Positions 58,081 to 64,000 of a stretch of 64,000 nucleotides of DNA are shown here, piece by piece (positions within the stretch are counted from its first letter, which is position 1; each line of letters opens with the position of its first letter). The notes under the pieces were generated by a model. The model saw only the letters and a program-made list of their open reading frames with translations. It had not been told where the DNA came from and did not search any database. Location of the stretch: assembly GCA_004009845.1 (NCBI GenBank), contig RMBW01000048.1, forward strand, positions 161,897 to 225,896. The letters are read 5' to 3'. This stretch comes from Davidsoniella eucalypti (taxonomy: Eukaryota; Ascomycota; Sordariomycetes; Microascales; Ceratocystidaceae). Position numbers and translations under genes: made by a program.

Positions 58081-58656
58081 AGATTGGGTCCTAGATCCTT
58101 TCAACCACCCCCCCCTCAATGTTCTAACTACCTTAAGATATATGAGCCCCCCTCCATGAGGCTGAGAAAAAGAAATGAAGATAATAAAAATTTTTTTATT
58201 GATGCAAATTGGAGGGACCAGAAAAACAATGAAAAATAACCAGATACCAAGAAAAAGAATGAGTGACAAATCACCTATTGTTATGAAATAACACTCGCAG
58301 ACCCTCCGCATGAGGCTTAGACTTGATACACAGCCTCACCTTTCAACTCCGGTGGCAACAATTTCTGCATTGGGCTTAGACTGGATACACAGCCAACACA
58401 GCATTGCCTCGAACTTCTGTCCGTAGACCAGATCCTTCTGTTTTCTTCCTCTCTCGGTTTAACATAAATATCTTGCTTGTTTCTTCCTTTCCTGTTCTCT
58501 TCTTCTTTTCCCCTCCAAGCTTACAACTCTCTGTGTACCTGACCTCCTGGTGCAACTTCCTCTTCTTGTTCCTGTTCTTGTTCTTATCTTTGCTCCTGCT
58601 CCTGTCCTGATCTAGTTCCACTTTACTTAATTTATTATTCTGTTTATCTCTAATAT
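58081..58656. other. Unassigned repeat-derived sequence
   Basis: Contains two 22-bp near-copies of a GGCTTAGACT(T/G)GATACACAGCC motif (58314-58335 and 58373-58394) resembling the palindromic end of the adjacent LTR-like segment, C- and G-runs, and AT-rich spacers. No protein domain recognised. Confidence 0.5.
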
Positions 58657-58834
58657 TGTCACGGGCTAAGGCCCAGTTGGTATTTGTCTAGGTATTTACC
58701 TAGTCAGATAAACGGCTATAAATAGGGACCTATTCCCGCCGTATTCCAACAGATATTAGCCTTTCTCCTTCATCGGTATCAATCGAAGTCCTTTCTACTA
58801 GATTGCTTGCCACTGCCTCACCTAGTTCGTGTCA
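58657..58834 (+). mobile_element. Solo LTR, family A, with 5-bp target duplication
   Basis: 178 bp TGTCACGGGCTAAGGCCCAG to GTTCGTGTCA, flanked on both sides by AATAT (58652-58656 and 58835-58839). This defines the exact ends of the family and a 5-bp target duplication. The internal region was lost by LTR-LTR recombination. Confidence 0.95.
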
Positions 58835-58863
58835 AATATTCTGAAAAAACCCAAAAACATCAT

Positions 58864-59044
58864 TGAGACGATATACGAGGAGTTGCGATGAAAACTGGTC
58901 GTAAAAGAATAGTTCGATTGAGACCGATGAAGGAGAAAGAGAAACTAAGACTAATAATCGGCGGGAATAGGTCCCTACTTATGGCCGATTCTAGTACTGA
59001 CAAGGGATGCCTTGGCTAACCTTACTAGGCCTTAGTCTCTTACA
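58864..59044 (-). mobile_element. LTR, family B, inverted (3' LTR of element E)
   Basis: 181 bp, TGAGACGATA to CTCTTACA on the plus strand. On the minus strand it follows a polypurine-tract-like GATGGGGGGGGAG (59048-59062 region), as expected for the 3' LTR of the minus-strand element whose pol lies to the right. Left flank is ATCAT. Confidence 0.93.
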
Positions 59045-59047
59045 ATA

Positions 59048-59064
59048 GTCTCCCCCCCCATCGG
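59048..59064 (-). other. Polypurine tract of element E
   Basis: A G-run (minus strand GATGGGGGGGGAGAC) sits three bases upstream of the 3' LTR, in the position where plus-strand DNA synthesis is primed. Confidence 0.6.
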
Positions 59065-59278
59065 CAGAAAAATTACACTAATTTTACGTCTAAACATACA
59101 AAAAACACCCCTGTAGCATGGTGTATACAAACTTAAAACCGTATAGTACCTTGGTACTCGATATCCAAAAACAGAAATAACTCCAGAAACCGAAATAACT
59201 CCAAAATAGGTCAGCAATCTTATCCTGCAGACGCTCGGGTGTGCAGGTGACCAAGGTGGTGCAGCCAATATTGCTGCC

Positions 59279-61627
59279 TTAGCCTACCATCAGTGGACTG
59301 CGTGTGTCCATACTCGTACCATGGTCCTTCTCGGGGCCATCCTCTGGTAGCAACCAGGCAGTGTAAAGGGATTGGAGGGTCACGTTCCAATTCTTTTTCG
59401 TCTTCTCCGTGAAGACCAACCATGCTGCAGTGTCCTTCACGTGTTCCAATGGTTCCCAGGTAGCATCTTGGTAACCTTTCCATTTGACCAAGGCTTGTGT
59501 GTGTCCATGGCGGGTACGTTGCTTGACGATTGCTTCCACTCTGTACTCGCCTGTTTCCACAGAGTCGTCTTCAAGTGCTTCCCTAGCCGTGATAGCCGCG
59601 GGCTCATCATCAGGTACTTCCTGCGAGGGCAAGGGGTTGTTGGGAGCTCGGCGGATTAGGCTTACGTGGAAAACAGGATGGATGCCTGTGGGCACGTTCA
59701 ATCGTACGTTGTGAGTGCCTGTAACCTCTAGGACTGTGTACAGTCTGGCCAACCAGTCTAACTTCTTGGACGGTCTCTCCGTGGTCAGGTTCTTCGTGTT
59801 GAGGTATACCTTATCTCCCACTCTGAAACTCTCGGATGGTTGACGGAGACGGTTGGCGCTGGTTTCCTGGTGTTCCTGGGTGGCAGCCATAGCTACGATC
59901 GCGAATTGGGTTGCGTCGCTTAGTTTGGATAGCCATTCCTGGGCACCACAAACAGGAGATTTGTCCGAGGCAGGGGGACCTTGAACGGAGGGTTCAATAA
60001 TGTCCACGTTGAAACCATGGGTGGTGAAGAAAGGGGAGAGGCCAGTGGTTGAGGAAATGCGGTTGTTGAGGGCCAATTGCGCTTGGGGCAGTAGTGAGGC
60101 CCAGTCGTCCTGTGCGAAGGAACAGAAATTGCGCAAGTACGTTTCAATCTCCTGATTACTGCGCTCCTGACTACCATCAGTCTGGGGGTGGAAGGCAGTA
60201 GATAGGCGGCGTTGAATCCCAAAGCGACGGCATACTTCGCCCCAAAACAGCTGAGCAAATTGAGGCCCTCTGTCGGAAACGATTGCATGGGGGAAGCCGT
60301 GGTGGGAAAAGACGTGAATCAGCAGGGCTTCAGCAGTGGCTTGTGCGGTAATGGCCTTCATGGGGATCAGGATTTGCGACTTCGACAGGCGGTCGGTGAC
60401 TCCTAGAATAGAAGTGTAACCAGCAGAAGGGGGTAATGGGCCGATAAAGTCCATGGCCAGTTCAGACCAAGGTCTGGATGGTACTGGCAGGGGCTTCAAC
60501 AGGCCACGCTTCTGCTCTCGCCAAATCTTGCTTTTTCCACAAGAAGAGCAATTCGACACGAATTGTCGGACATCGTTGGTTAGGCCAGGCCAGGCATATT
60601 CGCGCGAAACTAAGTCACGGGTGATTGCTCTGCCGGGGTGGCCTGCGAGGGTAGAGTCGTGAATTTGCTGGATGATTCTGGTCCTCAGGGGTTCGTGGTG
60701 AGGGACCCAAAGTCTATCACGCCAGCGTAGTCTACCTTCCGAGTCTAGCTTGCACTCGCTCATTTGCCATTGCAAACCCCAGTCGGCTGGGAATGAGCGA
60801 GCTCCTTCTCGTACTAGTTTACGAGCTAACCACCAACGGTTGCATTGGGTCAGGGCCTGGTTCCATAGGCTAGTCATCTCGGGGTCCGCGAAGGGGGAGG
60901 TCACAGCTTCCTTAGTCGCCTTGTCGTCAGTCGGCGCGTCCTTGTCAGGCTCCTGAGCCCAAACTGCGCCGATTACCACCAGGTCGTTGCTTGACTCACT
61001 CTTCTCGAGGAGTTGGTGGAAGCGACTAGCCAGCCTGTCGTCACTTTCGTTGGCTGGCATGTCCTGGTCCCTTCTAGACAGGGCGTCTGGCACAACTTGC
61101 TCAGTACCTGGGCGGTGGCGTAGGCAGAAACTAAAGTCCGAAAGCTCATATCCCCAGCGGCGTTGTCTCTCGGCCAGCGTTCTCTTGGTTTGAAAGTATT
61201 CCAAGTTACGGTGGTCGGTCCACACCACGAAGTCAACCCCTAGGAGGAAATGGCGCCATTCTCGAATGGACCAGTAGATAGCCAACATCTCCTTATCATG
61301 AATGGGGTAATTGGCTTCGGGGGGTGTAAGCTTGCGTGAGAGAAAAGCAATGGGGTGCATGAGACCATCATCTCCTCGTTGAGACAATTCTGCTCCCAGG
61401 GCGTAACCGGATGAGTCCGCGGTCAATACCGTTTCTCTCAGCGGGTTAAAGGGGGTCAAAACAGGGGGAGTGAGGAAGGCTCTCTTAACCTCGGCGAAAG
61501 CGTGCGCACATGCGTCGGACCAGACGAAGGGGGTATCCTTCTTGGTTAACCCTACCATCGGCGCTATCATTTCAGACAGTCGAGGCACAAAGTCTCGATA
61601 GAAGTTGACAAAGCCGATGAAACCACG
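59279..61627 (-). CDS. Chromodomain Gypsy pol of element E (RT end, RNase H, integrase, chromodomain), 5'-truncated
   Basis: About 782 residues in one frame without a stop; the upstream part is cut off at 61629 by LTR-B (+). Order: RT connection (GFIGFVNFYRDFVPRLSEMI), RNase H (TADSSGYALGAELSQRGDDG, WTDHRNLEYFQTKRTLAERQ), integrase zinc finger H-H-C-C (IHDSTLAGHPGRAITRD ... CSSCGKSK), integrase core with catalytic Asp in MDFIGPLPP, Asp in VSDRGPQF and Glu in SNQEIETYLRNF, GPY/F-like region near KKLDWLARLYTVLEVTGTHN, then a chromodomain EYRVEAIVKQRTRHGHTQAL and KWKGYQDATWEPLEHVKDTA. Chromodomains target integration to modified chromatin. The intact frame suggests recent activity. Confidence 0.95.
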   Translation of the reverse strand, partial: RGFIGFVNFYRDFVPRLSEMIAPMVGLTKKDTPFVWSDACAHAFAEVKRAFLTPPVLTPFNPLRETVLTADSSGYALGAELSQRGDDGLMHPIAFLSRKLTPPEANYPIHDKEMLAIYWSIREWRHFLLGVDFVVWTDHRNLEYFQTKRTLAERQRRWGYELSDFSFCLRHRPGTEQVVPDALSRRDQDMPANESDDRLASRFHQLLEKSESSNDLVVIGAVWAQEPDKDAPTDDKATKEAVTSPFADPEMTSLWNQALTQCNRWWLARKLVREGARSFPADWGLQWQMSECKLDSEGRLRWRDRLWVPHHEPLRTRIIQQIHDSTLAGHPGRAITRDLVSREYAWPGLTNDVRQFVSNCSSCGKSKIWREQKRGLLKPLPVPSRPWSELAMDFIGPLPPSAGYTSILGVTDRLSKSQILIPMKAITAQATAEALLIHVFSHHGFPHAIVSDRGPQFAQLFWGEVCRRFGIQRRLSTAFHPQTDGSQERSNQEIETYLRNFCSFAQDDWASLLPQAQLALNNRISSTTGLSPFFTTHGFNVDIIEPSVQGPPASDKSPVCGAQEWLSKLSDATQFAIVAMAATQEHQETSANRLRQPSESFRVGDKVYLNTKNLTTERPSKKLDWLARLYTVLEVTGTHNVRLNVPTGIHPVFHVSLIRRAPNNPLPSQEVPDDEPAAITAREALEDDSVETGEYRVEAIVKQRTRHGHTQALVKWKGYQDATWEPLEHVKDTAAWLVFTEKTKKNWNVTLQSLYTAWLLPEDGPEKDHGTSMDTRSPLMVG

Positions 61628-61629
61628 TA

Positions 61630-61810
61630 TGTAAGAGACTAAGGCCTAGTAAGGTTAGCCAAGGCATTCCTTGTCAGTACTAGAATCGGCTATAAGTAGG
61701 GACCTATTCCCGCCGATTATTAGTCTTAGTTTCTCTTTCTCCTTCATCGGTCTCAATCGAACTATTCTTTTACGACCAGTTTTCATCGCAACTCCTCGTA
61801 TATCGTCTCA
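61630..61810 (+). mobile_element. LTR, family B (plus), 5' LTR of a nested element
   Basis: 181 bp, TGTAAGAGACTAAGGCCTAG to ATATCGTCTCA, the same length as the inverted copy at 58864. TATAAGTAGGGACC at 61691 and ATCGGTCTCAA at 61746-61756. It interrupts element E pol (left flank ACGTA). It is in opposite orientation to E, so it belongs to a different insertion. Confidence 0.93.
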
Positions 61811-61812
61811 TT

Positions 61813-61823
61813 TTGAGACCGAT
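61813..61823 (+). other. Self-priming-type primer-binding site (family B)
   Basis: TTGAGACCGAT, two bases after the LTR, is the exact reverse complement of ATCGGTCTCAA at 61746-61756. Confidence 0.75.
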
Positions 61824-61837
61824 TACTTCTTTATCTT

Positions 61838-61960
61838 GTCCAAGCATCCGCTTGCCCCTTTGTCCGAGCATCTGCTCGCTGTATTCACTTCTGTCCAAGC
61901 CGTCCGCTTGCCCTCTCCTCTGTCCAAGCCGTCCGCTTGCCCTCTCTTCTTTGTCCAAGC
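61838..61960 (+). repeat. Leader minisatellite of the LTR-B element, truncated
   Basis: About five degenerate units of TGTCCAAGCCGTCCGCTTGC type in the leader; the last is cut after CCAAGC by the start of LTR-C. Confidence 0.85.
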
Positions 61961-62139
61961 TGTAAGGGTCTAAGGCCCTGGTTGGTTTGGCTAAGCTTGA
62001 TCTTAGCCTATGCAAAACGGTTATAAATAGGGACGTCTTCCCGCCGTTATTCCAACAGATAATAGTCCTTCTCTCCATCGGCCACAATCTAATCACCCTT
62101 TCTAAGATTGTTGGCCTCGTCCCTCCTTAGATCCTCTCA
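61961..62139 (+). mobile_element. LTR, family C (plus)
   Basis: 179 bp, TGTAAGGGTCTAAGGCCCTG to TTAGATCCTCTCA, with TATAAATAGGGAC at 62022 and ATCGGCCACAA at 62077-62087. It is inserted in the leader of the LTR-B element (left flank CAAGC). Confidence 0.92.
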
Positions 62140-62141
62140 TT

Positions 62142-62152
62142 TTGTGGCCGAT
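62142..62152 (+). other. Self-priming-type primer-binding site (family C)
   Basis: TTGTGGCCGAT, two bases after the LTR, is the exact reverse complement of ATCGGCCACAA at 62077-62087. The centre of both 11-mers differs from families A and B in a matched way. Confidence 0.75.
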
Positions 62153-62303
62153 CAACCTTTAGATCGTCGACGTTTGACGCGATCACCCTTCGTTTCTGTT
62201 ATTATACCTTCGTTTTTTGGTGATAATTACCCCTCTTTTTGGCGCTGTGAAAATGCCTTATCTTTATTTACCCGTCCTCTCTTTGTAATTGAGCCGACGT
62301 TTT
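62153..62303 (+). other. Leader fragment of the LTR-C element
   Basis: 151 bp of non-coding leader without the minisatellite seen in the B and D leaders. Cut off after GTTTTC by LTR-D. Confidence 0.7.
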
Positions 62304-62483
62304 CTGTAAGGGTCTAAGGCCCATCAGTATTGGCCAAGTCATGCCTTGGCCCTACTCGACTTTGACATAAATAGGGACCGATTCCCTCGTAGTTTAGTCT
62401 TAGTTTCTCTTTCTCCCTCATCGGTCTCAATTCAATTCACCTTTACGACCATTTTTCCTCGCAAATCCTCGTATATCGTCTCA
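62304..62483 (+). mobile_element. LTR, family D (plus), 5' LTR of the outermost insertion
   Basis: 180 bp, TGTAAGGGTCTAAGGCCCAT to ATATCGTCTCA; ATAAATAGGGACC at 62367; ATCGGTCTCAA at 62420-62430. Its 3' end resembles family B, its 5' end family C. Left flank is TTTTC. Confidence 0.92.
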
Positions 62484-62485
62484 TT

Positions 62486-62496
62486 TTGAGACCGAT
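62486..62496 (+). other. Self-priming-type primer-binding site (family D)
   Basis: TTGAGACCGAT, two bases after the LTR, is the exact reverse complement of ATCGGTCTCAA at 62420-62430. Confidence 0.75.
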
Positions 62497-62512
62497 AACT
62501 CTTAAGTTTTTG

Positions 62513-62790
62513 TTGTCCAAGCCGTCTGCTTGCCCTCTTTTCTGTCCAAGCCGTCTGCTTGCCCTCTCTTCCGTCCAAGCCGTCCGCTTGCCCTCTCTGT
62601 TGTCCAAGCCGTCCGCTTGCCCTCTCTGTTGTCCAAGCCGTCCGCTTGCCTCTCTTCCTGTCCAAGCCGTCCGCTTGCCCCTTTTCCTGTACAAGCCGAC
62701 CGCTTGATTTCTCCCTTTGTCCAAGCCGTTTGCTTGCCTTTATTCATCCTGTCCAAGCCGTTTGCTTGCCCTATTGCACCTGCCTTACCC
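62513..62790 (+). repeat. Leader minisatellite of element D, about ten units
   Basis: Units of 26-33 bp with the core GTCCAAGCCGTCCGCTTGCC separated by short variable CT-rich spacers (CTCTCTGTT, CCTTTTCCT and so on). The array ends about 40 bp before the gag ATG. Confidence 0.93.
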
Positions 62791-62827
62791 GTCCGCTCGC
62801 TCGCTTCTCGCACACGTCCAAGTCACC

Positions 62828-64000
62828 ATGTCTGGCTTGCTATTTCTGTTCTGGGGTCTCCTTGCTACCCTAACCCGCTGCGTCTACCACACCTGGCATA
62901 ACCTTGCCCTAGCGCGTGTTTTCACCCTGAACCCCAACCAGGAATCGGCTGAGGGCTACATCTTGTCCGCCCTTGACCTACCTACGAAGCGCGCCTGGCG
63001 CGAACCCGGCTGGTGTTACCTCGCACTATTCAAGCGCAAGGAGCGCGCCCGTCTGGCCTCCCTCCTTGGCTTTTGCCCTTCCACACGCGACGTCCTCGCC
63101 CATAAGGAACACTTTCACGATAACTTGGGCCACCTCTCCTTCACCGGTGACTTTGTTGGCCACGTCGCCTGTGGAAACCGCGTAATCCGCGAAGCACGTG
63201 CTCGTGCTCACGTATCCTCACGTCTCCTCTCCTCCTGTTTCATCGGCATCCCACGCTCTCCCCCGCGTGATAAGGATGGTAACCCCGTGCACTCTTCCCG
63301 CGCTCCTCTAGTCGCTCCAAGAGCTGCTGCATATGAAGCTGAGGAACTAATCTCATACGAGACCACTCACACCCGTGCCATTAGTCGTGCTGCCTCTGTT
63401 CGAAGCCTATCCCACTTTGCCCCTGGTGTAGATACCCATTCTCGTCGTCGCCCCTCCGTCAGCCAGCACCCTTCCCCCGACTCTGACTTGGCCCGTCTGG
63501 CCGAAAGCATGGGAATGTCTGTCCGCCACGCGTCGCGTCCCCCATCCCGTGGCCGTCAGCCGACGCGTTCTCCTGGCCCTGCCCATTCACGCGCCCCTCA
63601 GCCTACCGACAATGCACTGCTCAATGAACTTAGGGAATTGAAGGACACTGTCTCGCTACTGTCCCAACTGGTCATAGGCAACCATACCGAACCCACTGCT
63701 CCCGCCATGCCTCCTGTCCCAACTACTGCCGTCACTACCCGAAAACGTTCGAGATCCCGTAGCCGCGTCCGCCCATCTCAGCCTCACCTTATCGAATTTG
63801 GAGGCACTCACGCGGAGTATGAAAACTGGCGAACCCTAGCAATCTTCAAGATGCGAATCGATGGCCGAGCTATAGGCGACGAGCTAGCACGCACTGCCTA
63901 CCTGTTTAGCCGACTAGGCTCCGACACGCGTGCCAACTCAACGAATTCTTTGTCTCCATTAGCGACCAGCCAGGCTCATACGACAAGCTGCTAGACAAAC
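62828..64000 (+). CDS. gag of element D, cut by window edge and frameshifted near the end
   Basis: Start ATG at 62828 after AAGTCACC: MSGLLFLFWGLLATLTRCVY, a hydrophobic N-terminus, then REPGWCYLALFKRKERARLA (shared with A2 gag), GIPRSPPRDKDGNPVHSS, the linker AYEAEELISYETTHTRAISR, SLSHFAPGVDTHSRRRPSVS and the core PSQPHLIEFGGTHAEYENWR, YLFSRLG. Relative to the other copies one base is missing near 63934, so the frame leaves the family sequence and stops at 63992-63994. The true gag continues in another frame to the window edge. Either a disabling mutation or a sequencing error. Confidence 0.85.

Noticed and set aside
57908..58085. Target duplication TGATT/AGATT around the unrelated LTR-like segment
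   Set aside because: Only four of five bases match and the right side does not continue the interrupted LTR-C beyond AGATTG; left as unproven.
58864..61810. One complete element bounded by the two LTR-B copies
   Set aside because: The two LTRs are in opposite orientations and the right one cuts pol, so they belong to different insertions.
62513..62790. CRISPR-like array
   Set aside because: Eukaryotic retroelement leader; spacers are very short, CT-rich and related to each other.
62432..62813. Several overlapping minus-strand frames with repeated RLGQ/QADGLD patterns
   Set aside because: They are readings of the leader minisatellite on the wrong strand; repeat unit lengths vary so the frames break, and no start context or domain exists.
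1..64000. tRNA or rRNA genes, telomere repeats
   Set aside because: By eye I found no convincing A/B-box pair with cloverleaf, no rRNA segment and no TTAGGG array; a tRNA scan would be decisive.

Overview
The window is nuclear DNA from a filamentous ascomycete, most likely a eurotiomycete-like fungus. The left 46.8 kb is ordinary gene-bearing chromatin. Its genes have short introns with GT...AG ends and CTAAC-type branch sites, long pyrimidine-rich leaders and wide AT-rich intergenic spaces. All products are conserved fungal housekeeping proteins. The order below comes from intron splicing checked for phase; exon joins are given in each entry.

Layout, left to right: a truncated DUF3295-type protein (+); an epsin with ENTH domain, UIMs and NPF motifs (-); a Sas3-like MYST histone acetyltransferase with a PHD-type finger (-); the small complex I subunit NDUFA1/9.5 kDa (+), which contains a 4-nt exon; Ncs6/Ctu1 tRNA thiolase (-); ribosomal protein eL8 (+); a beta-carbonic anhydrase (+); NTF2 (-); a DUF7918 protein (-); seipin (-); an F-BAR/SH3 cytokinesis protein (-); the CCR4-NOT scaffold Not1 (+); a Gds1-type winged-helix protein (+); and an Oms1-like methyltransferase (-). 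These genes are not functionally clustered. They are neighbours in a core region.

From about 46.8 to 50.9 kb the sequence is AT-rich, gene-free and decayed. From 50.9 kb to the end it is a nest of Ty3/Gypsy chromodomain retrotransposons. I recognise four LTR families, here called A, B, C and D, each about 175-181 bp, plus a solo LTR with a clear target duplication, an unrelated (possibly Copia-type) LTR-like segment, two damaged family-A elements, a long uninterrupted minus-strand pol with integrase and chromodomain, and a stack of three plus-strand LTRs. Each LTR in that stack is followed by its own leader, and the B and C leaders are cut off by the next LTR.

The most interesting signal is in these LTRs. 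Two bases downstream of each 5' LTR lies an 11-mer that is the exact reverse complement of an 11-mer inside the same LTR, about 54 nt downstream of its TATA box. The two 11-mers change together between families. This is the signature of Tf1/sushi-type self-primed reverse transcription, seen here with compensatory changes. Other unusual retroelement features are a leader minisatellite, a conserved hairpin in a 38-nt gag-pol gap, hydrophobic Gag N-termini, and a 307-bp foreign insert in an RNase H domain.
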